From Micromonospora okii (GTDB lineage: Bacteria > Actinomycetota > Actinomycetes > Mycobacteriales > Micromonosporaceae), in the NCBI RefSeq assembly GCF_020884795.1, contig NZ_BBZF01000014.1:62001-126000 (forward strand): 64,000 nt of DNA. The letters run 5' to 3'. Below, piece by piece: positions 45,047-55,630 of the stretch (positions within the stretch are counted from its first letter, which is position 1; every line of letters starts with the position of its first letter). The notes beneath the pieces are model-generated. The model was given only the letters and a program-made list of their open reading frames with translations. It was not told the origin of the DNA and did not search any database. The position numbers were made by a program, and so were the translations under genes.

Positions 45047-45790
45047 GTGGACGACGGCATCGACACCCCTGCCCCCGGCCCCTTCCCCGCCCTGTTCAAC
45101 TTCCGCGACGTCGGCGGCCTGACCGGCCACGACGGGCGGCGGGTGCGCACGGGCCGGCTCTACCGCTCCGACTCGCTGCACCGGATCACCGAGGCCGACG
45201 AGGCCGCCTTCACCGCCCTCGGCATCCGCACCGTGATCGACCTGCGCCGCCCGTCCGAGGTGGCGCGCGACGGCCGGGTGCCGGAGCTGGCCGGGCTCGC
45301 CTACCGGCACATCCACCCGGAGCACGCGGCCTGGGCGGAGGCGCAGTACACCCCCGGCATGAGCCTGGCCCGCTTCCTCGCCGACCGGTACGCCGACCTG
45401 GCCGGCACGGGCACCGCCGGGCTGGCCGAGGCGGTCGGGCTGATCGCCGACAGCGCCGCCGCCCCGGTGGTCGTGCACTGCGTCGCCGGCAAGGACCGCA
45501 CGGGCGTCGTCTGCGCGCTGACCCTGTCGGCGCTCGGGGTGAGCGACGCCGACATCGCCGCCGACTACGCGCTCAGCACCGGGGCGTCGGCGCGGTTCAC
45601 CGCCTGGCTGGCCGCCACCCTGCCCGACGCCGAGGAGGTGCCCCCGCCGTTCCTGGCGTCCCCGGCCGAGGCGATGACGCTGTTCCTGGCCGAGCTGCGC
45701 GAGGGGCACGGCTCGGCGGAGGGCTACCTGCGGCACGCGGGCGTCAGCGACGCCCAGCTCGCCGGGCTCCGCGACCACCTGCTCGGGTGA
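45047..45790 (+). CDS. tyrosine-protein phosphatase (Y_phosphatase3 family)
   Basis: A 247-residue phosphatase with the CX5R active site HCVAGKDRTGVV (about 145), and the N-terminal FNFRDVGGL signature of this family. In actinobacteria members are dual-specificity or lipid phosphatases of the PtpB type. GTG start at 45047. Convergent with ilvE, which ends 12 bp away. Confidence 0.85.
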   Translation: MDDGIDTPAPGPFPALFNFRDVGGLTGHDGRRVRTGRLYRSDSLHRITEADEAAFTALGIRTVIDLRRPSEVARDGRVPELAGLAYRHIHPEHAAWAEAQYTPGMSLARFLADRYADLAGTGTAGLAEAVGLIADSAAAPVVVHCVAGKDRTGVVCALTLSALGVSDADIAADYALSTGASARFTAWLAATLPDAEEVPPPFLASPAEAMTLFLAELREGHGSAEGYLRHAGVSDAQLAGLRDHLLG

Positions 45791-45802
45791 CCCCGCCCGT
45801 CC

Positions 45803-46900
45803 CTACAGGACGCGGGTCACCCAGCCGTGCGGGTCGGCGGCCCGGCCGCGCTGGATGTCCACGAGCTGCTGGCGCACCGCCATCGTGACCCGGCCCGGCT
45901 CGCCGCCGCCGATCAGGAACTCGCCGTCGGGGAAGCGCACCCCGCCGACCGGCGTGATCACCGCCGCGGTGCCGCACGCGAAGACCTCGCGCAGCCGGCC
46001 GCTCGCCGCGTCGGCCTGCCAGTCGGCGAAGCTCACCGGCCGCTCCTCGACCCGGTGCCCGGCCTCGGCGGCCAGGGTGAGCACCGCGTCGCGGGTGATG
46101 CCGGGCAGGATCGTGCCGGTCAGCGGCGGGGTGACCAGGGTGTCGTCGTCGTAGACGAAGAAGAGGTTCATCCCGCCCAGCTCGTCGACGAAGCGGCGCT
46201 CCACCGCGTCGAGGAAGACGACCTGGTCGCAGCCGGCCTGGATCGCCTCGGCCTGGGCCGCCAGCGAGGCGGCGTAGTTGCCGCCGCACTTCGCCGCGCC
46301 GGTGCCGCCCGGGGCCGCGCGGGTGTAGTCCGGCGAGACCCAGACCGTCACCGGCTTGACCCCGCCGGAGAAGTACGCCCCCGCGGGCGAGGCGATGACG
46401 ACGTAGAGGTATTCGTTGGCCGGGCGGACGCCGAGGAAGACCTCGCTGGCAATCATGAAGGGGCGCAGGTAGAGGCTGCCCTCGTCGCCCTCGGGCACCC
46501 AGTCCCGGTCGATCTCGACGAGCTTGCGCAGCGATTCGACGAACGTCTCCTGCGGCAGCTCCGCCATCGCCAGCCGACGGGCAGAGGCGGCGAACCGGGC
46601 GGCGTTGGCCTCGGGGCGGAACAGCGTCACCGACCCGTCACCGGTGCGGTACGCCTTCAGGCCCTCGAAGATCTCCTGCGCGTAGTGCAGCACGGCGGCA
46701 GCCGGGTCCATCGGGATCGGCGCGCGCGCCTCGACGCGGGCGTCGTACCAGCCCTTGCCGTCGGCGTACCGGATGGTGACCATGTGGTCGGTGAAGACCC
46801 GGCCGAAGCCCGGGTTGGCCAGCAGGGCGGCCCGGTCGGCGGGGGATACCGGCGCGGGATTCGGACGGATCTCGAAGTCGAGCATGTCACCACCGCTCAT
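45803..46900 (-). CDS. ilvE: branched-chain amino acid aminotransferase
   Basis: A 365-residue PLP enzyme for the last step of Val, Leu and Ile synthesis. It contains [10 protein letters not shown] (about 75), the PLP lysine in [15 protein letters not shown] (about 196), [10 protein letters not shown] and TRDAVL. The ATG giving [15 protein letters not shown] has GGGAGG about eight bases upstream; the open frame extends 14 codons further. It is single, convergent with the phosphatase gene. Confidence 0.94.
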   Translation of the reverse strand: MSGGDMLDFEIRPNPAPVSPADRAALLANPGFGRVFTDHMVTIRYADGKGWYDARVEARAPIPMDPAAAVLHYAQEIFEGLKAYRTGDGSVTLFRPEANAARFAASARRLAMAELPQETFVESLRKLVEIDRDWVPEGDEGSLYLRPFMIASEVFLGVRPANEYLYVVIASPAGAYFSGGVKPVTVWVSPDYTRAAPGGTGAAKCGGNYAASLAAQAEAIQAGCDQVVFLDAVERRFVDELGGMNLFFVYDDDTLVTPPLTGTILPGITRDAVLTLAAEAGHRVEERPVSFADWQADAASGRLREVFACGTAAVITPVGGVRFPDGEFLIGGGEPGRVTMAVRQQLVDIQRGRAADPHGWVTRVL

Positions 46901-47015
46901 CGCGCGGACCTCCCTGCGGAACGACGGCGCGCGGGAGCGCACGCCGGTTGGTAGTGCGAGAAACTTACCCCCAACCGTTGTGCGGCCGATAGCGCCACCC
47001 GGCGGGGTGTGGCCT

Positions 47016-47043
47016 GCGGCGCGCCCGACGTCGGGCGCGCCGC
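47016..47043 (-). terminator. terminator of leuB
   Basis: A perfect 28-bp palindrome (gcggcgcgcccgac and its complement with no spacer), 14 bp after the leuB stop on the minus strand. Confidence 0.75.
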
Positions 47044-47057
47044 GCGGGCGGGTCGGG

Positions 47058-48089
47058 TCAGGCCGCCGCGTGCCCGGCGAGCCGGTCGCCGACCTCGGCG
47101 GTGCGCAGCGACGCGCCCGGGGCGCGCCCGGCCAGCTCCGCGCCGACGGCGGCGGTCACCCGGGCGGCGGCGTCGGCGTGGCCGAGCTGGTCGAGCAGCA
47201 GGGCGGCGGAGAGGACGGCGGCGACCGGGTCGGCGACGCCCTGGCCGGCGATGTCCGGCGCGGAGCCGTGCACCGGCTCGAACATCGACGGGTACGCGCC
47301 GGTGGGGTTGATGCAGCCGCTGGCGGCCAGCCCGATGCCGCCGGTGACGGCGGCGGCGATGTCGGTGAGGATGTCGCCGAAGAGGTTGTCGGTGACCACC
47401 ACGTCGTACCGCTGGGGCTGGGTGACCAGGAACATGGCGGCGGCGTCGACGTGCTGGTACTCCGTGGCGACGTCGGGGTGCTCGGCGGCCACGGCGGCGA
47501 AGGCGCGGGCCCACAGCGACCCGGCGTGGGTCAGCACGTTGGTCTTGTGCACGAGGGTGACCTTGCGCCGCTCGCGGCGGGCCGCCCGGGCGAACGCGTC
47601 GCGGATCACCCGCTCCACCCCGTGCCGGGTGTTCAGGCTCTCCTCGGTGGCGACCTCGGCCGGGGTGTCCCGGTGCAGGCTGCCGCCCGCCCCGGCGTAG
47701 AGCCCCTCGGTGCCCTCCCGGACCACGACGAGGTCGACCTCGCCGGGCTTGACGTTGGCCAGCGGGCCGGCCACGCCGGGCCACAGCCGCGACGGGCGGA
47801 GGTTGACGTACTGGTCGAAGGCGAACCGGAGCCGGAGCAGCAGGCCCCGCTCCAGCACGCCCGGCGGGACGCTCGGGTCGCCGACCGCGCCGAGCAGGAT
47901 CGCGTCGTGCCCGGCCAGCTCGTCGAGGACGGACTCCGGCAGCACCTCGCCGGTGCGGTGGTAGCGGGCCGCGCCGAGGTCGTACGCGGTGGTCTCCACC
48001 CCGGGGAGCACGACATCGACGACCTTGAGGGCCTCCGCGACCACCTCCGGTCCGATCCCGTCCCCGGCCACCACCGCGATGCGCGCCAC
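47058..48089 (-). CDS. leuB: 3-isopropylmalate dehydrogenase
   Basis: A 343-residue NAD-dependent decarboxylating dehydrogenase of leucine synthesis. It begins [17 protein letters not shown], with [12 protein letters not shown] and [25 protein letters not shown] (metal- and cofactor-binding loops), and [15 protein letters not shown] start at 48089 is preceded by AGCTGAGGAC. It is not next to leuCD, and leuA is not in the window. Confidence 0.94.
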   Translation of the reverse strand: MARIAVVAGDGIGPEVVAEALKVVDVVLPGVETTAYDLGAARYHRTGEVLPESVLDELAGHDAILLGAVGDPSVPPGVLERGLLLRLRFAFDQYVNLRPSRLWPGVAGPLANVKPGEVDLVVVREGTEGLYAGAGGSLHRDTPAEVATEESLNTRHGVERVIRDAFARAARRERRKVTLVHKTNVLTHAGSLWARAFAAVAAEHPDVATEYQHVDAAAMFLVTQPQRYDVVVTDNLFGDILTDIAAAVTGGIGLAASGCINPTGAYPSMFEPVHGSAPDIAGQGVADPVAAVLSAALLLDQLGHADAAARVTAAVGAELAGRAPGASLRTAEVGDRLAGHAAA

Positions 48090-48311
48090 GTCCTCAGCTC
48101 CCTTGCCTCGTCGTCCCCCCAACCGTACGACCACGTCCCGCCTCCCGGTACAAGCCTTCCACATTTCGGGAAAGCGGAATCACAGCAGGCTCCCAGGCAG
48201 GATTCATGCTGCGGTCAACTTCCCTGCCTAGGGTCCATGAGGACCGGGTCACGGGGGCCCGGACCGGCAGACGCCGCGGCGCTGCGGCGCCGTCAGGAGG
48301 GAACGGCCGAG

Positions 48312-49190
48312 ATGCGCATCGACCAACAGCCCCGGCACCGGTGGGCCGACGAGCAGCCGCGCACCCGCTGGGTCGACCAGTCGGCCTTCGCCGGCCGCCG
48401 CCGTCCCGACCTGCGCCTGGGTTCCCGCAGCCACCGCCCCGACCCGGCCGCGAGCGCCCCCGCCGACCGGATCGCCGTACGGCACACCGTGGCCACCAGC
48501 AGCGGCGAGTACACCCTGCTGCTCAACGCCCCCGAGCGGCTGGGCCGGCGGGCGGTCGGCGCGGCGCTGGCCGACGCCGTCGCCGAGCTGCGCGCCATCG
48601 ACCTCACCTACAGCCCGAACCGCCCCGACAGCCTCGTCTCCCGGCTGCGCCGGGAGGAGATCAGCCCCGAGTCGTACCCTCCGCTGGCCGACCTGGTGGA
48701 CCGGTGCGCCGCGATGCGCGCGGCCACCGACGGCTGGTTCGACGCGTGGGCGGTGCCCGGCGGCTTCGACCCGGGCGGCCTGCTCGGCGGCTGGGCGGTG
48801 GAGCGGGCGGCGGCCCGGCTGCGCGCCGCCGGCATCAACGACTACGCCGTGCTCGCCGGGGCCGACCTCGTGGTGCGCGGCCACGCCGCGCACGGCGGCC
48901 CGTGGCGGGTCGCGGTGCACCACCCGACCGACGCGCGCCGGGCCCCGCTGGTGCTGGAGATGACGGCCGGCGCGGTGGGCACCTCCGGGGTGACCGGGCG
49001 GCGGGGGCACGTGGTCGACCCGCACACCGGGGAGCCGGCCCGCCAGCTCGACGCGGCCACCGTCGTCGGGCCGGACCTGGCCGTGGCCGACGCCTACGCC
49101 ACCGCGCTCTACGCCGCCGGCCCGGCCGGGCTGGCCTGGTTCCGCGACGGCTCCGACTACCGGGCGCTCTTCGCCCACCGCCGGCGCTGA
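48312..49190 (+). CDS. apbE: FAD:protein FMN transferase (ApbE)
   Basis: A 292-residue enzyme that attaches FMN to proteins through a threonine. The ApbE core runs about 60-290, with PNRPDSLVSRLRRE (about 100), GGFDPGGLLGGWAVERAAA and the TSGVTGRRGHVVDPHTG block. No signal peptide or lipobox cysteine is seen, unlike exported ApbE forms. The N-terminal 60 residues are charged and poorly conserved. ATG 48312 is the only convincing start. It may flavinylate a membrane redox complex encoded elsewhere. Confidence 0.85.
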   Translation: MRIDQQPRHRWADEQPRTRWVDQSAFAGRRRPDLRLGSRSHRPDPAASAPADRIAVRHTVATSSGEYTLLLNAPERLGRRAVGAALADAVAELRAIDLTYSPNRPDSLVSRLRREEISPESYPPLADLVDRCAAMRAATDGWFDAWAVPGGFDPGGLLGGWAVERAAARLRAAGINDYAVLAGADLVVRGHAAHGGPWRVAVHHPTDARRAPLVLEMTAGAVGTSGVTGRRGHVVDPHTGEPARQLDAATVVGPDLAVADAYATALYAAGPAGLAWFRDGSDYRALFAHRRR

Positions 49191-49511
49191 GCGCCGACCG
49201 CTCCGGGGTGACCCGCGATCGGCCCCCACGGTCTCGGCAACGATCGTGGGGGCCGGTCAGCGACGAGTGCGCGTGGCTCGCGCAATCGAGGGGTGCGGAC
49301 CGGCCGGGCGGGCAGTCGGACCTCGCCACCCGAAGACGGGTCGACGACCGAACTCAGCCAGTAACCGCACGAGTACGCTAGCGAATCGACGCAACTCGAC
49401 GCAAGGGTCTCCACACCGGACCGTCGCCGAAGGACGGTCCGCCGCCGCGCTCCCGGCCCACGGGCGGGGTCGCGGTGACTTCCCGCACCCCGGGATGGCA
49501 CGCTGTCCGCC
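49191..49511. other. interval between apbE and the following small gene
   Basis: About 320 bp. It contains the apbE terminator and then a stretch with no gene; open frames here overlap neighbours and lack ribosome sites. The promoter of the next plus-strand gene should lie around 49370-49500. Confidence 0.6.
49220..49255 (+). terminator. terminator of apbE
   Basis: A perfect 11-bp stem (cggcccccacg with its complement) and a 14-base loop, 30 bp after the apbE stop. Confidence 0.75.
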
Positions 49512-49868
49512 GTGAGTTTCGATCTGAGCGTGTGGGCCCTCCCGGCCGGGGCCACGCCCGCGGACGTGCGGGCAGCGGTGCAGCGGTGCCGGCAGGGGCA
49601 GCACGTCGAACGCTACCCGGACCCACGGGTCGTCGCCTTCTACCGGGCGATCGTCGCCAGTTATCCGGACCGGCCGGCCCGCCCCGGCTCACCCTGGGCA
49701 GTCGTGCCGCTGCACACCGCCAACGACCACATCGAGATGAACCTGAACCCCGCGTGCGAGGACCAGGTGCTGCTCGACATCGAGCGGCTGGCCGGCGAGC
49801 ACGACCTGATGCTCTTCGACTACCAGGACGGCTCCGTCTACCCGCCGCCCGCCCGCGCCCACCGCTGA
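49512..49868 (+). CDS. conserved small protein of unknown function
   Basis: A 118-residue protein beginning (GTG)SFDLSVWALPAGATPADVR, with PRVVAFYRAIVASYPDRP and ACEDQVLLDIERLAGEHDLMLFDYQDGSVYPPP. It is acidic and looks like a single globular domain. I do not recognise the family, though similar small proteins occur in immunity-type neighbourhoods in actinobacteria. No neighbour suggests a function; serA is convergent and they share a terminator. Confidence 0.7.
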   Translation: MSFDLSVWALPAGATPADVRAAVQRCRQGQHVERYPDPRVVAFYRAIVASYPDRPARPGSPWAVVPLHTANDHIEMNLNPACEDQVLLDIERLAGEHDLMLFDYQDGSVYPPPARAHR

Positions 49869-49889
49869 CCGACGCGCCCCGCGTACGGC

Positions 49890-49920
49890 GAGGGGCCCGG
49901 CCGTGGCGGCCGGGCCCCTC
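49890..49920. terminator. bidirectional terminator between the small gene and serA
   Basis: A perfect 13-bp stem (gaggggcccggcc with its complement) and a 5-base loop between the convergent genes. Confidence 0.85.
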
Positions 49921-49964
49921 CCGTCGTGTCCCCCGTGGACCGGATGCCGGTCCCGCGTGGACGG

Positions 49965-51563
49965 TTACTCGTCGCGCAGGTCGGCGGCGCTGGCCGAGAC
50001 CGCGCCGATCGAGTCCGCCGCCGAGGTGAGCAGGTCGGCGCCGAGCGCCTGGTCGACCGTGAGGGTCATCAGCGTCTCGCCGCCGGCCTCCCGGCGGGCC
50101 ACCTGCATCGCCGCGATGTTGACGCCGGCCTCGCCGAGCAGGGTGCCGACGGTGCCGACCACGCCCGGGCGGTCGGCGTAGCGCAGGAAGAGCAGGATGC
50201 CCTCCGCGCCGATCTCCACGTCGAAGCCGTCCACCTCGGTCAGCTTCGGCACGTCCCGGACGCCGTTGTGGGCGAGCGTGCCGGAGACGCTGACCGCGCG
50301 GCCGTCCGGCAGCACGCCGCGGACGGTGACCAGGGTCGGGTGGTCGGTCGTCTCGGCCTGGCTGACCAGGCTCACCTCGACGCCCCGCTCGGCGGCCAGG
50401 TGCGGCGCGTTGACGTAGGTGACCTGCTCCTCGACCACCGAGCTGAACAGCCCCTTGGTGGCGGCGAGCTTCAGCACCGAGACGTCGTGGTTGACGATCT
50501 CGCCGCGCACCTCGACGGTGACGCTGGCGGCCACCCCGCCGGCCACGGCGGTGAACGCCCGGCCCAGCTTCTCGGCCAGCGGCAGCAGCGGGCGGACGTC
50601 CTCGGCGACCACGCCGCCGGCCTGCACGTTGACCGCGTCCGGCACGAACTCGCCCTGGAGGGCCAGCTTCACGCTCTTCGCCACGGCCAGGCCCGCCTTG
50701 TCCTGCGCCTCGGCGGTGGAGGCGCCCAGGTGCGGGGTGGCCACCACGTTGTCGAAGGCGAACAGCGGCGAGGAGGTGCAGGGCTCCTTGGCGTACACGT
50801 CGACGCCGGCGCCGCCGACCCGGCCCTCGGCGATCGCGTCCGCGAGGGCCTGCTCGTCGACGAGGCCGCCACGGGCGGCGTTGACGATCCGCACGCCGGG
50901 CTTGACGATCGCCAGTTCCTTCTCGCCGATCAGGCCCACGGTCTCCGGGGTCTTCGGCAGGTGGATCGAGATGAAGTCGCTCTCCCGCAGCAGCTCCTCC
51001 AGCCCGACCAGGCGCACCCCGAGCTGCGCGGCGCGGGCCGGCTGGATGTAGGGGTCGTACGCGATCAGCCGGGTGCCGAAGGCGGCGATCCGGGACGCGA
51101 AGAGCACGCCGATGCGGCCGAGGCCGACCACGCCCACGGTCTTGCCCTGCACCTCGACGCCCGTGTACTTCGACCGCTTCCACTCGCCGGCCTTGAGGGC
51201 GGCGCTGGCGCTGGCGGTGTTGCGGGCCACGGCCAGCAGCAGCGCGACGGCCTGCTCGGCGGCGGAGACGATGTTCGAGGTGGGTGCGTTGACGACCATG
51301 ACGCCCCGCGCGGTGGCGGCCGGCACCTCCACGTTGTCCAGGCCCACGCCGGCGCGGGCGACCACCTTCAGCCGCGGGGCGGCGGCGATCGCCTCGGCGT
51401 CGATCTGCGTGGCGCTGCGCACGATCACCGCGTCGGCCTCGGAGAGCGCGGAGAGCAGGGCCGGGCGGTCGGTGCCGTCGACGTGGCGGACGTCGAAGTC
51501 GTGGGCGAGCACCTCGATGGCGGCGGGAGCGAGTTCTTCGGCGATCAGTACGACTGGAGTCAT
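49965..51563 (-). CDS. serA: D-3-phosphoglycerate dehydrogenase (three-domain form)
   Basis: A 532-residue enzyme opening serine synthesis. Rossmann motif VGLGRIGVLFASRIAAFG (about 148), catalytic Arg/Glu/His region with VNAARGGLVDEQAL and HLGASTAEAQDKAG, then an intervening ASB-like domain and a C-terminal ACT domain (RYADRPGVVGTVGTLLGEAGVNIAAMQV). The ACT domain implies serine feedback. ATG 51563. It lies between ilvC and the small gene, oriented with the ilv genes. Confidence 0.95.
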   Translation of the reverse strand: MTPVVLIAEELAPAAIEVLAHDFDVRHVDGTDRPALLSALSEADAVIVRSATQIDAEAIAAAPRLKVVARAGVGLDNVEVPAATARGVMVVNAPTSNIVSAAEQAVALLLAVARNTASASAALKAGEWKRSKYTGVEVQGKTVGVVGLGRIGVLFASRIAAFGTRLIAYDPYIQPARAAQLGVRLVGLEELLRESDFISIHLPKTPETVGLIGEKELAIVKPGVRIVNAARGGLVDEQALADAIAEGRVGGAGVDVYAKEPCTSSPLFAFDNVVATPHLGASTAEAQDKAGLAVAKSVKLALQGEFVPDAVNVQAGGVVAEDVRPLLPLAEKLGRAFTAVAGGVAASVTVEVRGEIVNHDVSVLKLAATKGLFSSVVEEQVTYVNAPHLAAERGVEVSLVSQAETTDHPTLVTVRGVLPDGRAVSVSGTLAHNGVRDVPKLTEVDGFDVEIGAEGILLFLRYADRPGVVGTVGTLLGEAGVNIAAMQVARREAGGETLMTLTVDQALGADLLTSAADSIGAVSASAADLRDE

Positions 51564-51772
51564 CAGTCCTCGTAGAGGTTGTGTGGCGGTCGGCCGGGAC
51601 GCCGGGACGCCGCGCTGCGCCCCGCGCTGAGTCGTGCCATGGCCGTCAGGTGCCGGCTACGCACCTACCGCGATCGTAGGGCGCGAGCGGGTCGCTGCGC
51701 CCCGGACCCCCGGGTGAGTGCCCTCACAGGAGGATGTGTCGGCGGTGTTACGGGATGGTGAAAAGACAGCGA

Positions 51773-51810
51773 CGACCCGCCCGGCGCCGGGAAGGGCGTC
51801 GGGCGGGTCG
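51773..51810 (-). terminator. terminator of ilvC (and possibly of the ilvBNC unit)
   Basis: A 16-bp stem with one mismatch (cgacccgcccggcgcc / ggcgtcgggcgggtcg) and a short loop, about 18 bp beyond the ilvC stop on the minus strand. Confidence 0.8.
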
Positions 51811-51827
51811 CCGCGTCGGGGCAGAAC

Positions 51828-52940
<1,113 letters not shown>

Positions 52941-53456
52941 TCAGGCGGCCCGCAGCGAGGGGCCGGCGGCGATCGAGCGCGAGCCGCGCCCGATGGCCAC
53001 CGTCCCGGACTGCACCATCTCCTTGATCCCGTACGGTTCGAGGTCGCGCAGCAGCGCGTCCAGCTTGTCGGGGGTCCCGGTGGCCTCGATCGTCAACGTG
53101 TCGGGCGCGACGTCGACCACCCGGGCGCGGAACAGGTTGACCGTCTCCAGCACCTGGCCGCGCGCCGCGCGGTCGGCCCGGACCTTGACCAGCAGCAGCT
53201 CCCGGGCGACCGAGACCTGCGGGTCCAGCTCGACGATCTTGAGCACGTTGACCAGCTTGTTGAGCTGCTTGGTCACCTGCTCCAGGGGGGACGAGTCGGC
53301 GTTGACCACGATGGTGATCCGGGAGACGTCGGGGTTCTCGGTCTCGCCGACCGCGAGGCTGTCGATGTTGAAGCCGCGCCGGGAGAAGAGCCCGGAGACG
53401 CGGGCCAGCACGCCGGGCTTGTTCTCCACGAGCACGGAGAGCGTGTGCAGGGTCAT
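52941..53456 (-). CDS. ilvN: acetolactate synthase regulatory (small) subunit
   Basis: A 171-residue ACT-domain subunit that lets valine inhibit acetolactate synthase. The N-terminal ACT domain starts MTLHTLSVLVENKPGVLARVSGLFSRRGFNIDSL, followed by the C-terminal domain from about residue 80. Its ATG overlaps the TGA of a micro-ORF (ATGA), so its translation may be chained to ilvB through two small ORFs. Confidence 0.95.
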   Translation of the reverse strand: MTLHTLSVLVENKPGVLARVSGLFSRRGFNIDSLAVGETENPDVSRITIVVNADSSPLEQVTKQLNKLVNVLKIVELDPQVSVARELLLVKVRADRAARGQVLETVNLFRARVVDVAPDTLTIEATGTPDKLDALLRDLEPYGIKEMVQSGTVAIGRGSRSIAAGPSLRAA

Positions 53457-53463
53457 TGCAGTG

Positions 53464-53573
53464 CCTTCCTTGTCATGCCCTCACGGCCCTCGCTTCGCTC
53501 GGTGCATTCGGTCACGACGACACCTTCCTTGTCATGCCCTCACGGCCCTCGCTTCGCTCGGTGCATTCGGTCA
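53464..53573 (-). repeat. tandem 51-bp repeat between ilvB and ilvN, each copy a micro-ORF
   Basis: Identical 51-bp units at 53464-53514 and 53523-53573 (period 59). Read on the minus strand each gives the start of a ~20-residue ORF, MTECTERSEGREGMTRK. The first ORF (53512-53574, ending KVSS) begins two bases after the ilvB stop and its stop overlaps the GTG start of the second (53453-53515, ending KALQ), whose stop overlaps the ilvN ATG. So the pair forms a continuous translational chain. It is not clear whether the peptides themselves matter. Confidence 0.8.
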
Positions 53574-53576
53574 TGA

Positions 53577-55442
53577 CTAGATGTCGTCCTCGTCGAAAGC
53601 CGGGCGGACGCCGCGGGCGAACATGATCTCGTCGTTGCTGGTGCCGGCGGCCACCATCGGCCACACCATCGCGTCCTTGCCGACCACGAAGTCGATCACG
53701 ACGGGGGCGTCGTTGATCGCCATCGCCGCCTCGATCGTGGCGTCCACGTCCGCCGCGTTCTCGCAGCGCAGGCCGACGCAGCCGAGCGCCTCGGCGAGCT
53801 TCACGAAGTCGGGGATGCGGTGCTTGTGGGTGCCCAGCTCGGTGTTGGAGTACCGCTCGTTGTAGAACAGCGTCTGCCACTGCCGGACCATGCCGAGGTT
53901 GCCGTTGTTGATCACGGCGATCTTGACCGGGATGCCCTCCAGCGCGCAGGTGGCCAGCTCCTGGTTGGTCATCTGGAAGCAGCCGTCGCCGTCCACCGCC
54001 CAGACCACCGTGTCCGGCTTGCCGACCTTCGCGCCCATCGCCGCCGGCACCGCGTACCCCATCGTGCCGAGGCCGCCGGAGTTGAGCCAGGTGTGCGGCT
54101 TCTCGTACGAGATGAACTGCGAGGCCCACATCTGGTGCTGGCCGACGCCGGCCACGTAGATCGCGTCCGGCCCGGCGATCTTCCCGAGCCGCTCGATCAC
54201 GTACTGCGGGGAGAGGGTGCCGTCGGCCGGCTCCTCGTAGCCCAGCGGGTACCGGTTGCGCAGGTCGTCGAGCTGGTTCCACCAGTCGGCGAGGTCGGCC
54301 TGCCGGCCGGCGGCCCGCTCGGCGGTCACCGCGGCGGTCAGCTCGTCGATCACGTGCCGGGCGTCGCCGACGATGGGCACGTCCGCGTGCCGGTTCTTGC
54401 CGATCTCGGCCGGGTCGATGTCGGCGTGCACGACGGCCGCGTCCGGGGCGAACGAGTCCAGCTTGCCGGTGACCCGGTCGTCGAAGCGGGCGCCGAGCGC
54501 CACGATCAGGTCGGCCTTCTGGAGGCCGTAGACCGCCGCCACCGTGCCGTGCATCCCGGGCATCCCCAGGTGCTGGGGGTGCGAGTCGGGGAACGCGCCG
54601 AGCGCCATCAGCGTGGTGACCACGGGGATGCCGGTCAGCTCGGCCAGCTTGCGCAGCCCCTCGGTGGCCCCGGCCTTCAGCACGCCGCCGCCGACGTAGA
54701 ACACCGGCCGGCGGGCCGCCGCCATCAGCCGGGCGGCCTCGCGGATCTGCTTGCCGTGCGGGTGCAGGGTCGGCCGGTAGCCGGGCAGGTCCAGCGTCGG
54801 CGGCCAGGCGAAGGTGGTCTGCGCCTGGAGGACGTCCTTGGGGATGTCCACCAGCACCGGGCCGGGTCGGCCGGTGGAGGCGACGTGGAACGCCTCGGCG
54901 AGGACACGCGGGATCTCCTCGGCCGTCTGGACCAGGAAGTTGTGCTTGGTGATCGGCAGGGTGATGCCCTGGATGTCGGCCTCCTGGAAGGCGTCCGTGC
55001 CGATCGCCGGCCGCGCGACCTGGCCGGTGATCGCCACGATCGGCACCGAGTCCATGTACGCGTCGGCGATCGGGGTGACCAGGTTCGTCGCGCCCGGGCC
55101 GGAGGTGGCCATGCAGACGCCCACCCTGCCGGTGGCCTGGGCGTATCCCGTGGCGGCGTGGCCGGCGCCCTGCTCGTGCCGGACCAGGATGTGCCGGACC
55201 GCGGAGTCGTAGAGCGGGTCGTACGCCGGCAGGATCGCCCCGCCCGGGATGCCGAAGACGACGTCGACGCCGAGCGCTTCGAGGGACCGCACGAGGGAGG
55301 CCGCCCCGGAGAGCTGGACGGGCTCGGGCTGCCGTACCGCCGGGGCGGCGGCGCGGCCGGCCGCAGCGGCCTCGGTCGCGGGCTCGGCGGTGCGGGCTCG
55401 GCGGGCGGAGTGGGCGAGTGTCTCTGGCGTGGGTCTCGTCAT
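53577..55442 (-). CDS. ilvB: acetolactate synthase catalytic (large) subunit
   Basis: A 621-residue ThDP enzyme condensing pyruvate with pyruvate or 2-oxobutyrate. The Glu of the ThDP site is in [29 protein letters not shown] follows, and the ThDP motif GDG...NN is in [18 protein letters not shown] and [12 protein letters not shown]. An Ala/Arg-rich N-terminal extension of about 40 residues precedes the core. ATG 55442. Its leader contains an attenuator and a Val-Leu-Ile-ending peptide. Confidence 0.96.
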   Translation of the reverse strand: MTRPTPETLAHSARRARTAEPATEAAAAGRAAAPAVRQPEPVQLSGAASLVRSLEALGVDVVFGIPGGAILPAYDPLYDSAVRHILVRHEQGAGHAATGYAQATGRVGVCMATSGPGATNLVTPIADAYMDSVPIVAITGQVARPAIGTDAFQEADIQGITLPITKHNFLVQTAEEIPRVLAEAFHVASTGRPGPVLVDIPKDVLQAQTTFAWPPTLDLPGYRPTLHPHGKQIREAARLMAAARRPVFYVGGGVLKAGATEGLRKLAELTGIPVVTTLMALGAFPDSHPQHLGMPGMHGTVAAVYGLQKADLIVALGARFDDRVTGKLDSFAPDAAVVHADIDPAEIGKNRHADVPIVGDARHVIDELTAAVTAERAAGRQADLADWWNQLDDLRNRYPLGYEEPADGTLSPQYVIERLGKIAGPDAIYVAGVGQHQMWASQFISYEKPHTWLNSGGLGTMGYAVPAAMGAKVGKPDTVVWAVDGDGCFQMTNQELATCALEGIPVKIAVINNGNLGMVRQWQTLFYNERYSNTELGTHKHRIPDFVKLAEALGCVGLRCENAADVDATIEAAMAINDAPVVIDFVVGKDAMVWPMVAAGTSNDEIMFARGVRPAFDEDDI

Positions 55443-55531
55443 TGCGGTTCAGGCCTTCGGCTGGAGTGGCTGGGGCTCTTCAAGCGGTGCGGCGCGGGCG
55501 TCGGCCCGCCCCGCCGGGGTCCGACGGCAAT

Positions 55532-55591
55532 AAAAACGGCCCTCGTGCTTCACGCACGGGGCCAGCGCACTCTCGACCAGGAGAGTGCGCT
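55532..55591 (-). promoter_or_regulatory. ilvB attenuator: 1:2 hairpin and terminator hairpin
   Basis: On the minus strand the leader stop is followed directly by a perfect 11-bp hairpin (55564-55574 with 55581-55591) and then, touching it, a 10-bp terminator stem with one bulge (55538-55548 with 55554-55563) followed by TTTTTATT. The leader peptide just before it ends in Val-Leu-Ile. This is the textbook layout of transcription attenuation for branched-chain amino acids. Confidence 0.78.
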
Positions 55592-55626
55592 CAGATAAGT
55601 ACTCGCGGAGACCGGTTCGACGACAT
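55591..55626 (-). CDS. candidate ilvB leader peptide ending in Val-Leu-Ile
   Basis: An 11-residue ORF, MSSNRSPRVLI, with the three branched-chain residues as its last codons (GTA CTT ATC) just before a TGA. Ribosomes stalling on these codons would favour the antiterminator form. A longer start at 55650 ([12 protein letters not shown]...) is possible. The codons GTA and CTT are rare in this genome. It overlaps the 3' end of the GGDEF-EAL gene. Confidence 0.65.
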   Translation of the reverse strand: MSSNRSPRVLI

Positions 55627-55630
55627 GCGG

